NCBI GenBank assembly: GCA_016706275.1
Contig: JADJJY010000001.1
Coordinates: 62,001 to 126,000 of the forward strand
Direction: 5' to 3'
DNA: 64,000 bases
DNA from: Chloracidobacterium sp.
GTDB taxonomy: Bacteria > Acidobacteriota > Blastocatellia > Pyrinomonadales > Pyrinomonadaceae
Position 1 is the first letter of the stretch. Every line of letters begins with the position of its first letter. The position numbers were made by a program, and so were the translations under genes. The notes below the pieces were generated by a model. The model saw only the letters and a list, made by a program, of their open reading frames with translations, was not told where the DNA came from and made no database searches. Below, one piece after another: positions 27,050 through 35,557 of this stretch.

Positions 27050-27428
27050 GATCGTTTCTATCGGCATCGACATAGCCGAAGTCTACCGCATCCGCGACAC
27101 CATCGCCAGAACGCCGCGTTTTACGGCGCGCGTTTTCACTAACGCTGAACGCGAATACTGCGAGAGCAAAGGTGCCGCCGCCGCGCAAAGCTACGCCGGA
27201 CGGTTTGCCGCAAAAGAGGCTTTTCTCAAGGCTTTGAAAACAGGATGGCGCGGCAAGATCGCGTGGCAGGATATCGAGATCGTTTTGGATAAGAACGGTG
27301 CTCCGTCGCTCAACATTACAGGCGAGGCCGCTGTATTATTAGAAAAACTAGGCGCAAACCGAGTTCATCTATCAATGTCCCACACAACCGAACACGCGGT
27401 CGCCGAGGTTATTTTGGAAAAGATCTAA
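27048..27428 (+). CDS. acpS: Holo-[acyl-carrier-protein] synthase
   Basis: A 126-residue phosphopantetheinyl transferase that activates ACP. GIDIAEVYRI at the N-terminus and RFAAKEAFLKAL (Mg-binding Glu) are diagnostic, and HLSMSHTTEHAVAEVI closes the fold. The start matches the family N-terminus exactly. It has no Shine-Dalgarno sequence. Its start codon overlaps that of pgeF on the other strand, and its stop overlaps that of the convergent nuclease gene (CTAA, 27425-27428), so it is fully packed between two opposing genes. Confidence 0.93.
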   Translation: MIVSIGIDIAEVYRIRDTIARTPRFTARVFTNAEREYCESKGAAAAQSYAGRFAAKEAFLKALKTGWRGKIAWQDIEIVLDKNGAPSLNITGEAAVLLEKLGANRVHLSMSHTTEHAVAEVILEKI

Positions 27429-29335
27429 GGAGTCGGTGATGCGGTGGCCGCAGGTTTTGGCGGCGGCGGAAGCGGATCCATCGACATAAAAACGACCGGA
27501 GCATCGTGATCCGATAATCTCTCAGGCCGGTTAAAATCATCAGCCCAAACGAGCGGAAAATCCGCATCGACCCGCGCATAGCCAAACTTGATCGCACCGC
27601 CCGAATATACCGGCTTGTTGACCAGCATGTGATCCAGCGCCTGTGCCGATCCGTCAAAAACGTACGAATAACGGTTATTCGGATTCGGCATCGAATCGAT
27701 CAGAGCCTTGAGCCCGGTCGCGTAAGCGGTCTTTGACGGAACGATCACATTTTGGTCTGACTTGCCTTTCAAGATGCCGATCAGATCGTTGTAACCGTCG
27801 TTAAACTGAAACGCATTAAAATCGCCGCACACCAACAGTCTTTCGGTTGGGTCCGCTTTTGCGCGTTCCGCAATAAAGTTTGCGAGCCACTCGGCCTCAA
27901 GCCGGCGTTTGTTGCGGACGCGGTCGCCATCCTTTTCGTCGTCGATGCCGCGATATGATTTGAAATGATTGACGATCACCGTAAAGCCAAACGGCTTGCC
28001 CAGCTTGGCGTCGGCAACCTCAGCCTTGAGTAAAAACGGCGGACGGTCAAACAGCTTTTCGTCCGGAAAACCGGTGCCGTAATTTAGTTTTTCCGTTCCG
28101 CCGAGAGCTTTGGTCTCAATGACCTTGACCTTACTCGATTTGACCAAAAAACCGTTGTCGATACCGCGAATGTCATTGCCATCCTCTAGATACGCAACGT
28201 ATTTTGGGTCGGGCTGCTTTGCCGCAACGGCGTCGGCGTTGATCTTGTCGGCGAGTTTTTGCAGCACCTTGAGATTTTCGACCTCGACGATGCCGACAAC
28301 GTCCGGCATCGAGAGCACGTTGCGGATCGCCAGCGAAGCCTTGTTCAAACGGCCCTGAAATTCTTCCTTTGAAACGGTCGCCTCTTTTTCGACGTCCTTA
28401 GAATTGACCTCGTCGTCAAAAAAATTCTCGATGTTAAAACTCGCGACCGTCACCTCACGCTCGGCTGCCGCGCTGACAGCCACAAAACCCTTTACATTCT
28501 CGGGTGCTGCTTGCTTAGGATCAGCCATTAGCGTGTAAAACTTTCGCGAATAATCGATCACACCCGTCATATCTTTGATCGTCGCTCCGGCCGGAACGTC
28601 GATTGCCTGTGATCCTGTCTGGGCGCGGCTATCGACACGCAGGATCTCAGGATTCATATCAAAAGCCGGCGTCGCCGCTGGCAACTTATCGATAATGATC
28701 GCAAGTACATCCATGCCCGGTTCGCGAAATGGTCGCGGTGTTCCCTGGAGCGTTGCGTAAAAAACTCCGTTAGATGTAGATCGTCCGGTCTTTTCGTTAG
28801 TAAAACCGCCAGTCGGCCCGACCACGGCAATATCGGCTCTGACCCGCATACCCTCAAAACGTTCCATCTGATCGAGCTTTCCACGCGGGTCAAGCTCGGC
28901 GGCTGTCAGCACGACGGGTGCGGGCAGCGGATTGTCTTTAGAGATAACTTTGACCGTGGGACGCGTGATCTCGGTGATGCTTAGGAATATCTTTTCACCT
29001 CTAGGTCGGAACTCTGTGACTGTGCCATCGACCGTCACTAGCGCCCCGAGCGAAACCGAACCGACACTGTTCTCACCGTAAACATAAATCCCCTCAGACG
29101 TTTTCGGATCATTGTCCGTCTGGCCGTCCGGCGTCTGCATGTAAAACCCCTTGGCAACGATCGCGGTGACAACGCCCGTAATGCGCACGCTCTCGCCGAC
29201 ATGAGCCGACGAACCCTTATCACCCTGGATCTCTGAGATCTTGTATTCTTTTTGAGCAAATGCGGAAACCAATGCCCCGCTGAACAAGATCAGGCCAATG
29301 CACAAAAAACGTGAGTATCGGTTCGTGATTGTCAT
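27425..29335 (-). CDS. Secreted endonuclease/exonuclease/phosphatase-family nuclease with OB domain
   Basis: A 636-residue exported protein. The signal peptide ends near SAFAQ. Residues about 30-270 form one or two OB-like domains (GVVTAIVAKGFYMQTPDG, GVIDYSRKFYTLM). An EEP nuclease domain follows (VASFNIENFFDD, VEVENLKVLQKLADK, VNHFKSY, LVCGDFNAF, SDHDAPVVF) with catalytic Glu, Asp and His. It resembles ExeM/YhcR-type extracellular nucleases. A Pro/Ala-rich C-terminus follows. Its ATG overlaps the upstream stop (TAATG), coupling it to the next nuclease. Confidence 0.9.
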   Translation of the reverse strand: MTITNRYSRFLCIGLILFSGALVSAFAQKEYKISEIQGDKGSSAHVGESVRITGVVTAIVAKGFYMQTPDGQTDNDPKTSEGIYVYGENSVGSVSLGALVTVDGTVTEFRPRGEKIFLSITEITRPTVKVISKDNPLPAPVVLTAAELDPRGKLDQMERFEGMRVRADIAVVGPTGGFTNEKTGRSTSNGVFYATLQGTPRPFREPGMDVLAIIIDKLPAATPAFDMNPEILRVDSRAQTGSQAIDVPAGATIKDMTGVIDYSRKFYTLMADPKQAAPENVKGFVAVSAAAEREVTVASFNIENFFDDEVNSKDVEKEATVSKEEFQGRLNKASLAIRNVLSMPDVVGIVEVENLKVLQKLADKINADAVAAKQPDPKYVAYLEDGNDIRGIDNGFLVKSSKVKVIETKALGGTEKLNYGTGFPDEKLFDRPPFLLKAEVADAKLGKPFGFTVIVNHFKSYRGIDDEKDGDRVRNKRRLEAEWLANFIAERAKADPTERLLVCGDFNAFQFNDGYNDLIGILKGKSDQNVIVPSKTAYATGLKALIDSMPNPNNRYSYVFDGSAQALDHMLVNKPVYSGGAIKFGYARVDADFPLVWADDFNRPERLSDHDAPVVFMSMDPLPPPPKPAATASPTP

Positions 29336-31164
29336 TATTGCGTGTCAGCGCTAGATTCCATCCGAGCCTGGAGCCGTGGACTTAGGTTAGAGAAGAAGTC
29401 GTATCCGGTAAGCGTCTCGACCTGATCGACCGTGACCCTAAAGTTTCGCCACGGAGAACTCCGCGTGATGGCGATGTTTGACATAATTACCCCAAACATA
29501 CGGGTTCGCTTACCGACGCGCTGTAGATCGTTGCTCCCGTTGGGCATAACAAGTACGATTTTCCATGTTGAGGTCGGTATTACGACGCCATTGCCGATAA
29601 CACCATTGTTTCCGTTTGGTCCGGAAATGATGTAGATCTCATTGCCTTGGCTGGCCAACGTCCGACAATAGTTTTCAAAATCCGCCCACGGGCCCTGATT
29701 ATTGTCCGGGAGTTGAGGAACCATGTTCGTCATCAAAAATGTCGGTATATTATTCGCAACGGAATTGGTCCGGTCGCCGGACGGACACATATGACCACGG
29801 TCGTAGATAGGCTCAGAATAGTCTGTCGGTGTGACCTGATACCATCCGGCCGGAAGAGTCGTATCAGGGCCAAAAGCGTCCGAACGTCCTGACGAGCCGA
29901 TCCATGAACTATCAAGCCGCCAAGCGACCCAATTTGGCGTTTTGTTCGTCCGGTTGTATGAGAGCGTGTACTGAGGTTTGACCATCAGAAAGTTCTCAAA
30001 ATTATTAATATTCGCGGTCGCATTAGACGGATTTCCAAAAAGAAGAGGATTTTCAGCCTCAGACGGAACCGTAACAATTATCGTTTGATTTACATTTGCA
30101 GTTCTGCCTTCGAGGTCGGCGGCGACGGCACTGACATTACGACTGCCGCCATTGACGGTATTGGGAATCGTGGTAATTAGCGAAAAGATATTGTCGCCGG
30201 CCGTTTCGTCACCGTGGGTACCATCGTCATAAAGCGGCTGGCCTGAAACTCCACCGATCGCCGTTAAATTGCCGGTTACCGTTATACCCGTGCTCGCAGG
30301 GATTGTTGCGGGTACGACCGTGACAGTCAACAGTGTGTCACCGGGGACCGCAACGGTCGACGGGCTAGCCAAAATACCCGCGGACAGTACTGACGGATCA
30401 ATTCCGGCACACGGAGCAGCTGCGGTGGCCGAATTCCGGGGTACCGAATTTGTAACTACGCCAAAATCTGCATTGTTATTATCAGTATCAGTACAGCCCG
30501 CACCATTTCTAACAGAACCCTGAGTGCTTGTTAACGCAACACCGTTGTTAACGGACGTACCGCCTTCGCCATTACCCGCAGATCCGTTTCCACCGGAACC
30601 ATACGCGACCCAATCAACAAATGCCGCTAGCTGCGTGGTGTTACAAGGCGTCCCAGTCGAACCACAAGTACTAGCGGCGAGTTGCGAGGCTACAACAAGC
30701 CCTACCTTTCCGTTTGAGCCGGACATTGCGATCGCTCCGACCGCCGCCGTCGCATCCGGCGTCACAGGTAATGGGGACCCTGCTCCTCCGGACTGCGGTA
30801 AACGAACTAGATAATATTGTCCGGGTGCCAGAGAGACATTTGGTAAAGCAAATGTACCAGCGCCAAAAACACCGGTGGCAGAACCGTAATAGAGTGAAAG
30901 ACCATTAAGCGATTGACTCGTCGTAGAAACATTCTTGATCTCTACCCAATCGTCCGCATAAGTACCGTTTCCGCCGGACACCTGACTAAGAACCAATGTT
31001 GTCGAGACCACAATGGAATCCGACTTAGGCTTTCTGTCAGTCGAAATTACCCGATCATCGTCTGAGGCAGACAGTTGTTCAGTTTGCGCAGAGATCCCAA
31101 ACGCAAAAAACAAACTGACTGCGAACATCGACACAACCAAAGATCCTAAAACGTACTTCTTCAT
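29335..31164 (-). CDS. Secreted DNA/RNA non-specific endonuclease with lamin-tail domain
   Basis: A 609-residue exported protein. After the signal peptide (ending near GISAQ) comes a lamin-tail-type Ig domain (VLSQVSGGNGTYADDWVEIKN, LAPGQYYLVRL). A Pro/Ser/Thr-rich adhesin-like stretch follows. The C-terminal NUC1/Serratia-type nuclease has YDRGHMCPSGDRT (catalytic His), the metal-binding Asn in PTFLMTNMVPQLPDNNQGPWADFENYCR, and IISGPNG. With the coupled downstream nuclease it forms an extracellular nucleic-acid degradation pair. Confidence 0.9.
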   Translation of the reverse strand: MKKYVLGSLVVSMFAVSLFFAFGISAQTEQLSASDDDRVISTDRKPKSDSIVVSTTLVLSQVSGGNGTYADDWVEIKNVSTTSQSLNGLSLYYGSATGVFGAGTFALPNVSLAPGQYYLVRLPQSGGAGSPLPVTPDATAAVGAIAMSGSNGKVGLVVASQLAASTCGSTGTPCNTTQLAAFVDWVAYGSGGNGSAGNGEGGTSVNNGVALTSTQGSVRNGAGCTDTDNNNADFGVVTNSVPRNSATAAAPCAGIDPSVLSAGILASPSTVAVPGDTLLTVTVVPATIPASTGITVTGNLTAIGGVSGQPLYDDGTHGDETAGDNIFSLITTIPNTVNGGSRNVSAVAADLEGRTANVNQTIIVTVPSEAENPLLFGNPSNATANINNFENFLMVKPQYTLSYNRTNKTPNWVAWRLDSSWIGSSGRSDAFGPDTTLPAGWYQVTPTDYSEPIYDRGHMCPSGDRTNSVANNIPTFLMTNMVPQLPDNNQGPWADFENYCRTLASQGNEIYIISGPNGNNGVIGNGVVIPTSTWKIVLVMPNGSNDLQRVGKRTRMFGVIMSNIAITRSSPWRNFRVTVDQVETLTGYDFFSNLSPRLQARMESSADTQ

Positions 31165-31278
31165 AAATAACTGCCTATCGTAAAAAACGAAATGATACCG
31201 ACAAACTTAAGGGCAAACATTATTTTTAGCATATTTCAGAACCAAAAGGAATCCGAAAACTGCCCGAAAACATTAGAG

Positions 31279-32637
31279 TTAACGCACCGGACGCGGATAG
31301 ACGACGGGGCTTTTGTTGCCGTCTTTATCGACTGCGCGGACGCCGAAGAAGTAATTGTCTTTTGACATGCCTTTGGCGAGGAACGTCGTCGCACCCGTAA
31401 CCACTTGGCTACCCTGCCACTCGGCGGCGGTCGTGTCACGCCAAACGACCTCGTAACCCGCGATGTCGCCGTCGGTATTTGCGTCCCATTTCAGCTCGGT
31501 GTCGTTGGTCAGACGCGTCGTGACGATGCCAACATTCTTCGGCTTTGCCGGGGCAAGGGCAAGGCTCGCTAGTGCGATGAGATTTACGCGGGCGACGTTT
31601 GCCGTGTATTCAAAATCGACGTACTCCGGTGTATCGCCGTAAAAGACACCGTTCTCCGTCCGCACATTTTGATGTTGGTGGTTGTAATCCTCATCCGATT
31701 CAGTAATACGGACAGCAGTGAAACCACGTTCGACAAAGGGAATGTGATCACCACCGCGTCCGTAACGGTCGCGGCGATAGATCATCATCACGCCAAAGGT
31801 TTTGAGGTAACGGTCTGATTGCTCTTTGATATACCGGGCAAGTTGTCGCGAAGCGCTGTCATTTTCACCGCCGACACTGCGGCGTGTGCCCGCTTCGGCC
31901 TCCGTTTCGCTTGACGGCACGCCTTCGCTAAAGACACGGACCTTTTTACGAAACTGCGAATTCTTATGCGTCGTCACACCTCCGACGATATCGTTGGTGA
32001 ACATCGCCTCGATATTCATCTTTGACTGCTTAGCCTTTTCCGCAAAGTTTGCCGCCCCGAGCAAACCCTGCTCTTCGCCCGGAACCGCCATAAAGATAAT
32101 GGTCGCCTCAAATTTTCGCTTTGACATTACACGTGCCAGTTCGATCGAAACGGCCGTCCCCGACGCATCGTCATTTGCCCCCGGGGCATCGCATTTTGCG
32201 TCTGTCGGCGACGTACACATCGAATCGTAATGGCCCGAGACGACATAGTATCGTTTCGCATCGGTCGTGCCGTTGAGGATGGCAAAAACGTTTGTTAGCG
32301 TCGTCGGCTCAGGGATACGATTGGCTTTTGGCTGCACAAACGCTTCTTTCTGCACATCGAGACAGCCGCCGCAAGCCTTGCTGATACTGACAAATTCGTT
32401 GTATATCCAATCGCGGGCGGCACCAATGCCGCGAGTCGGGTTGTCCTGTTCGCTCAAAGTGTTTCGCGTACCAAACGAAACAAGCTTGCGTATCGTCGCC
32501 TCAATATTCTTAGCCGAAACCTCTTTGATCATCTTGGTGATCTCAGGGTTCGGTTTTACGGCTTGTTTTTGGGCAAGGGTTTGGGTCGTTAAAACACAAA
32601 GAAACAGGGCAAAGATATAGAAAATTCGTGATCTCAT
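31279..32637 (-). CDS. Secreted M28-family Zn peptidase with C-terminal Fn3-like domain
   Basis: A 452-residue exported aminopeptidase-like protein. The signal peptide ends near TTQTLAQ. Metal-binding motifs: SGHYDSM, GANDDASGT, VPGEEQGLLGA, TNDIVGG, and a final His in RGGDHIPFVERG, all typical of M28. The last 90 residues (TNDTELKWDANTDGDIAGYEVVWRDT) form a fibronectin-III-like domain. I chose the ATG at 32637; a longer frame reads 21 residues of the adjacent CACAGAT repeat. Confidence 0.9.
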   Translation of the reverse strand: MRSRIFYIFALFLCVLTTQTLAQKQAVKPNPEITKMIKEVSAKNIEATIRKLVSFGTRNTLSEQDNPTRGIGAARDWIYNEFVSISKACGGCLDVQKEAFVQPKANRIPEPTTLTNVFAILNGTTDAKRYYVVSGHYDSMCTSPTDAKCDAPGANDDASGTAVSIELARVMSKRKFEATIIFMAVPGEEQGLLGAANFAEKAKQSKMNIEAMFTNDIVGGVTTHKNSQFRKKVRVFSEGVPSSETEAEAGTRRSVGGENDSASRQLARYIKEQSDRYLKTFGVMMIYRRDRYGRGGDHIPFVERGFTAVRITESDEDYNHQHQNVRTENGVFYGDTPEYVDFEYTANVARVNLIALASLALAPAKPKNVGIVTTRLTNDTELKWDANTDGDIAGYEVVWRDTTAAEWQGSQVVTGATTFLAKGMSKDNYFFGVRAVDKDGNKSPVVYPRPVR

Positions 32638-32660
32638 AATTAGTCCGCTGGCAAAAAGAT

Positions 32661-32739
32661 TTAGCCACAGATTAACACAGATGGACACAGATATACCCAC
32701 AGAAAATCTGTGTTTATCTGTGTCTATCTGTGGTTAATA
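32661..32739. repeat. CACAGAT-type inverted repeat
   Basis: Two arms of about 32 bases, built from CCACAGAT, TAACACAGAT and GGACACAGAT units, pair with ATCTGTGTTTATCTGTGTC and ATCTGTGG. The match is near perfect. The element lies between the anti-sigma and peptidase genes. Similar elements lie at 33882-33997 and 36651-36726, with a half copy at 39088-39123. Confidence 0.75.
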
Positions 32740-32745
32740 ACTCTT

Positions 32746-33873
32746 TTATTGAATTCGGTACGCTTTGTCTTTCCAGACGATCACGACCGTGCCGCCGAGG
32801 TTGTCGGCGATCGAGCGGAGCCCGCTGTCGAGGCGGATGTATTTTTCGGTGCCGCGTTTTACCGAGGTCGTTGACTGGCCTTTATACGCCGAGTCGTACC
32901 AGACACCGTTGCGGCTTTCAAAATTTTTGCCGCCCGCTGATCTCGTGGCCGATATCGCACCGCCGACTATTTGATTTTGAGTCTGATTTTGGAGCGTATT
33001 GTCCTGACGCGGGCCTGATCGGGTCGCTCCGGTATCGGTCTTTTTCGGCGCGCCCGGCGAGGCATCGCGGGACGCACGGTCGTCATATTCGTTTTTGGCA
33101 CGTTTTTCGTCAGCCGACCGTTCTTTTGCCTTATCGTCGCTGTCTTTACGCTCCTCGACCGCTGCGGGCTTGTTTTCCGTAACCGGAGCCGCCGGAGCAA
33201 TCTCACCCGATTTGGAGATATCCGTAGTTGTGCCGTCTACGGTATAGCCGCTGTCCGGCTGTTTAGTACCGGTTGCGTAACCCGTTCCGGTTCCTGACGC
33301 GTTTGCAGCGGTATTCGCCGCGGCCGCCGGCATTGATGGAGCCGCCGGAGGTGTCGCATTTGCCGCAACCGCATTTGCCGAATTAGAAACCGCAGACGCA
33401 TCGCCGTTAACAAACGGCCCGCCCTTATTTTGCTCCTGTTCGGTTACCTGCGAGATCGTTGAGTTTTGTGTATTAGTTCTATTCTTGATGACTAAATATC
33501 CGAGCACGCCGCCAAAAGTCAGGATCAAAGCACCCATCGCCATCGCCAGATTTGGCGTGCGGAAAAGTTTGCTTAGCCATGATGCTGCCGGTTCGGCGGC
33601 AATTGCCGCGACACTAGAAACGGCGATCCCGTCAGCAGCAACCGCCGCTGAATTCATCCTTACGACTTGCGACAGGTCCTTTCTACACCGGTCGCAATCG
33701 GCAAAATGCTCCATATAGAGCAGCTTGGCTCGCGGCGGCAATGCATTTTCGGCAAACGCAGAGATGCTGTCCGCGTCGAGGTGGCTGGCCGTCGCAGCCT
33801 TTACAGCCGCAACTTGCCCGCTCCGCCCTTTTCGCAGGATCGCATCAATCTCTTTGTCGAATTCTAGTTCCAT
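32746..33873 (-). CDS. Zinc-finger (zf-HC2) membrane anti-sigma factor
   Basis: A 375-residue protein. The zinc-finger motif is YMEHFADCDRCRKDL (His-x3-Cys-x2-Cys, about residue 55). One helix follows (LAMAMGALILTFGGVLGYLVI, about 130). A long Ala/Asn/Thr/Lys-rich low-complexity segment comes next. A small C-terminal domain (YIRLDSGLRSIADNLGGTVVIVWKDKAYRI) ends it. It sits downstream of the sigma-factor gene on the same strand, so it probably binds that sigma factor at the inner membrane. The ATG at 33873 is preferred over a TTG one codon earlier. Confidence 0.85.
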   Translation of the reverse strand: MELEFDKEIDAILRKGRSGQVAAVKAATASHLDADSISAFAENALPPRAKLLYMEHFADCDRCRKDLSQVVRMNSAAVAADGIAVSSVAAIAAEPAASWLSKLFRTPNLAMAMGALILTFGGVLGYLVIKNRTNTQNSTISQVTEQEQNKGGPFVNGDASAVSNSANAVAANATPPAAPSMPAAAANTAANASGTGTGYATGTKQPDSGYTVDGTTTDISKSGEIAPAAPVTENKPAAVEERKDSDDKAKERSADEKRAKNEYDDRASRDASPGAPKKTDTGATRSGPRQDNTLQNQTQNQIVGGAISATRSAGGKNFESRNGVWYDSAYKGQSTTSVKRGTEKYIRLDSGLRSIADNLGGTVVIVWKDKAYRIQ

Positions 33874-33881
33874 CAAATTTA

Positions 33882-33997
33882 TTCACCACGGAGGCACAGA
33901 GCAAAAATATTACTGAGCATTTATACGCTCAAAGTATTTATAAATATCTATAGTGCCTGCATTCTTATCTCTGTGTTCTCCGTGTCTCTGTGGTGAG
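33882..33997. repeat. CACGGAG/CACAGAG-type inverted repeat between sigma and anti-sigma genes
   Basis: Arms TTCACCACGGAGGCACAGAG and CTCTGTGTTCTCCGTG...TCTGTGGTGAG flank about 67 AT-rich bases. The element fills the whole gap between the sigma and anti-sigma genes. Confidence 0.7.
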
Positions 33998-34023
33998 TCC
34001 TATTCCCACACTTAATGAACGCA

Positions 34024-34974
34024 TCACGTCCAAAAATCTTGCACGAGTATCGCCACCATCAATACGGCGAACATCGTTTCGAGGTTTAGCCCCAGGCTTG
34101 CGGCCGTGTCGGACAGGTGTTTTTTCACCTCAACGTCGCTCCAGCCGTGCTGCTCACGCAGGTTCTTTTCAACACCTTTGCGGATCTCGGACTGCACCCG
34201 CGTCAACTTGCGGCTCGCGGTCGCCTCGTGATAGCCAAAGGTCGCGGCGATGTCCTTTAGTTTCAGATCGTCGAAATAGTATAGCTTTAATATGAGCCTG
34301 TCCTCTGCCTCAAGTTCGCCGATCGCCGCTTGCAGAGCCTCAGACACATCTGATTCGGCCTCGCCCACCGCAAAAAGCTCCTCAGGAGACTCAGTGTGCG
34401 AGGCAAAATGGTTGTGGTCATTATTTGCGGCCTCGTTCGCCAGATTTTCAAATTCACGATCCTCTTCGATCTGGACAAATTTTGACTGCTTGCGAAATTG
34501 ATCGACCGCTAACTGCGAAACCACCGCCCGCAGCCAACCAGCCAAACTGCCCCGCCCTGAATAATATGCCAGTTTGCTCTTTTTATTACCGTCAGCATCG
34601 ACGCGCAGCCCGTAAAGCTCGGCCCAAATGGAACTTGCAAGATCCTCGGCGTCCTCGTTATTTGACGAGATCTTGCGGGCGGCGGATTTTACGGTCGAGT
34701 CAAAATTTGTGACCAGATCTTCCCAAGCCCGCTCGTCTCCCTTTTCACAAGCGATTATCAAACACAGATCGTCGGCCCTGATGTCGTCGATAAACTCTTT
34801 GATGTCATTATTTGACGCGTTTGGGTCGTCGCCTAAAAGATACTTATTCAGCGCCGCGTGAATGCGCGCCGAAACGTCCGTACCCGACAGCCCGCGTGCA
34901 TTTTCCGCACGAGAGACGAGATGCTCTATCGCTTCTTCAACCGTATTTTTTTGCTTTTCGGCGATCGGACTCAT
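34024..34974 (-). CDS. RNA polymerase sigma factor (sigma-70/ECF-like) with hydrophobic tail
   Basis: A 316-residue sigma factor. Region 2 is NFDSTVKSAARKISSNNEDAEDLASSIWAELY...LAGWLRAVVSQLAVDQFRK. Region 4 is IGELEAEDRLILKLYYFDDLKLKDIAATFGYHEATASRKLTRV, a clear helix-turn-helix. Unlike a usual ECF factor it has about 85 residues before region 2 and ends with a hydrophobic tail (LETMFAVLMVAILVQDFWT). The zf-HC2 anti-sigma gene follows it, with an inverted repeat between them. Confidence 0.88.
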   Translation of the reverse strand: MSPIAEKQKNTVEEAIEHLVSRAENARGLSGTDVSARIHAALNKYLLGDDPNASNNDIKEFIDDIRADDLCLIIACEKGDERAWEDLVTNFDSTVKSAARKISSNNEDAEDLASSIWAELYGLRVDADGNKKSKLAYYSGRGSLAGWLRAVVSQLAVDQFRKQSKFVQIEEDREFENLANEAANNDHNHFASHTESPEELFAVGEAESDVSEALQAAIGELEAEDRLILKLYYFDDLKLKDIAATFGYHEATASRKLTRVQSEIRKGVEKNLREQHGWSDVEVKKHLSDTAASLGLNLETMFAVLMVAILVQDFWT

Positions 34975-35074
34975 TCAAAAGTTGACCAAATTTTAGCACT
35001 CTTTTGATGAATGTATTAGTGTTCCGAGTTGTTTGTCAGGAACATCCGCTAGGGCATATGTTTTTTGTGTTTTT

Positions 35075-35105
35075 TTGACCTTTTTTCGGCTAGATGGGTT
35101 ATATT
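35075..35105 (+). promoter_or_regulatory. Possible sigma-70-type promoter
   Basis: TTGACC at 35075-35080 and TATATT at 35100-35105 are separated by 19 bases (18 if TTATAT is used), about 30 bp before the secreted-protein ATG at 35135. Spacing is slightly long. Confidence 0.4.
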
Positions 35106-35134
35106 AGCGTCAAAACAAAAACTGAGAGGTATTT

Positions 35135-35554
35135 ATGAAACTGAGACTTTTCTGCTTATCATTCATTTCTGCCGTCGTCGTCGCGGGATCATTGGCATTT
35201 GAGTCCACGATCTCCAACGCGGAATTTGGTATCAAACCATTGGCCACGACAACTCCCAGAAAAGTCACCAATGGCTCGCAGCCCAGGACAGTCAAAAAGA
35301 CTGGTGCCGCCCAGACTGCTGGCACACCCACTGTTCCGAATGTTGCTGGCGGCGACGTTAACGGCGATCCGAGCGATGCCCGGAGTGGTGCTCCCCGTTC
35401 GGCAGCAACAACAAAGGAGTTCAAACCACAGAGTCCGGAATCAAACGGAATGATAGTTACCGGGACCTCGGTGCCGGCAAGCCCGAATGTTAATGGTGCG
35501 AAAAGTTCCGCGACCAAATACCGGCGAAAACGTCACCCAAAACCGAAACATTAA
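35135..35554 (+). CDS. Small secreted low-complexity protein
   Basis: A 139-residue protein with a signal peptide (MKLRLFCLSFISAVVVAGS, cleavage near ISNA). The mature part is rich in Thr, Pro, Ala, Asn and Lys and ends in a basic stretch (KYRRKRHPKPKH). It is probably disordered. Family not recognised. GAGAGG lies before the ATG. It ends 3 bp from the convergent hydrolase gene. Confidence 0.55.
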   Translation: MKLRLFCLSFISAVVVAGSLAFESTISNAEFGIKPLATTTPRKVTNGSQPRTVKKTGAAQTAGTPTVPNVAGGDVNGDPSDARSGAPRSAATTKEFKPQSPESNGMIVTGTSVPASPNVNGAKSSATKYRRKRHPKPKH

Positions 35555-35557
35555 GCA

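Noticed and set aside
32637..32700. N-terminal extension of the M28 peptidase
   Set aside because: The extra residues are the translation of a CACAGAT repeat arm, and the signal peptide starts at the later ATG.
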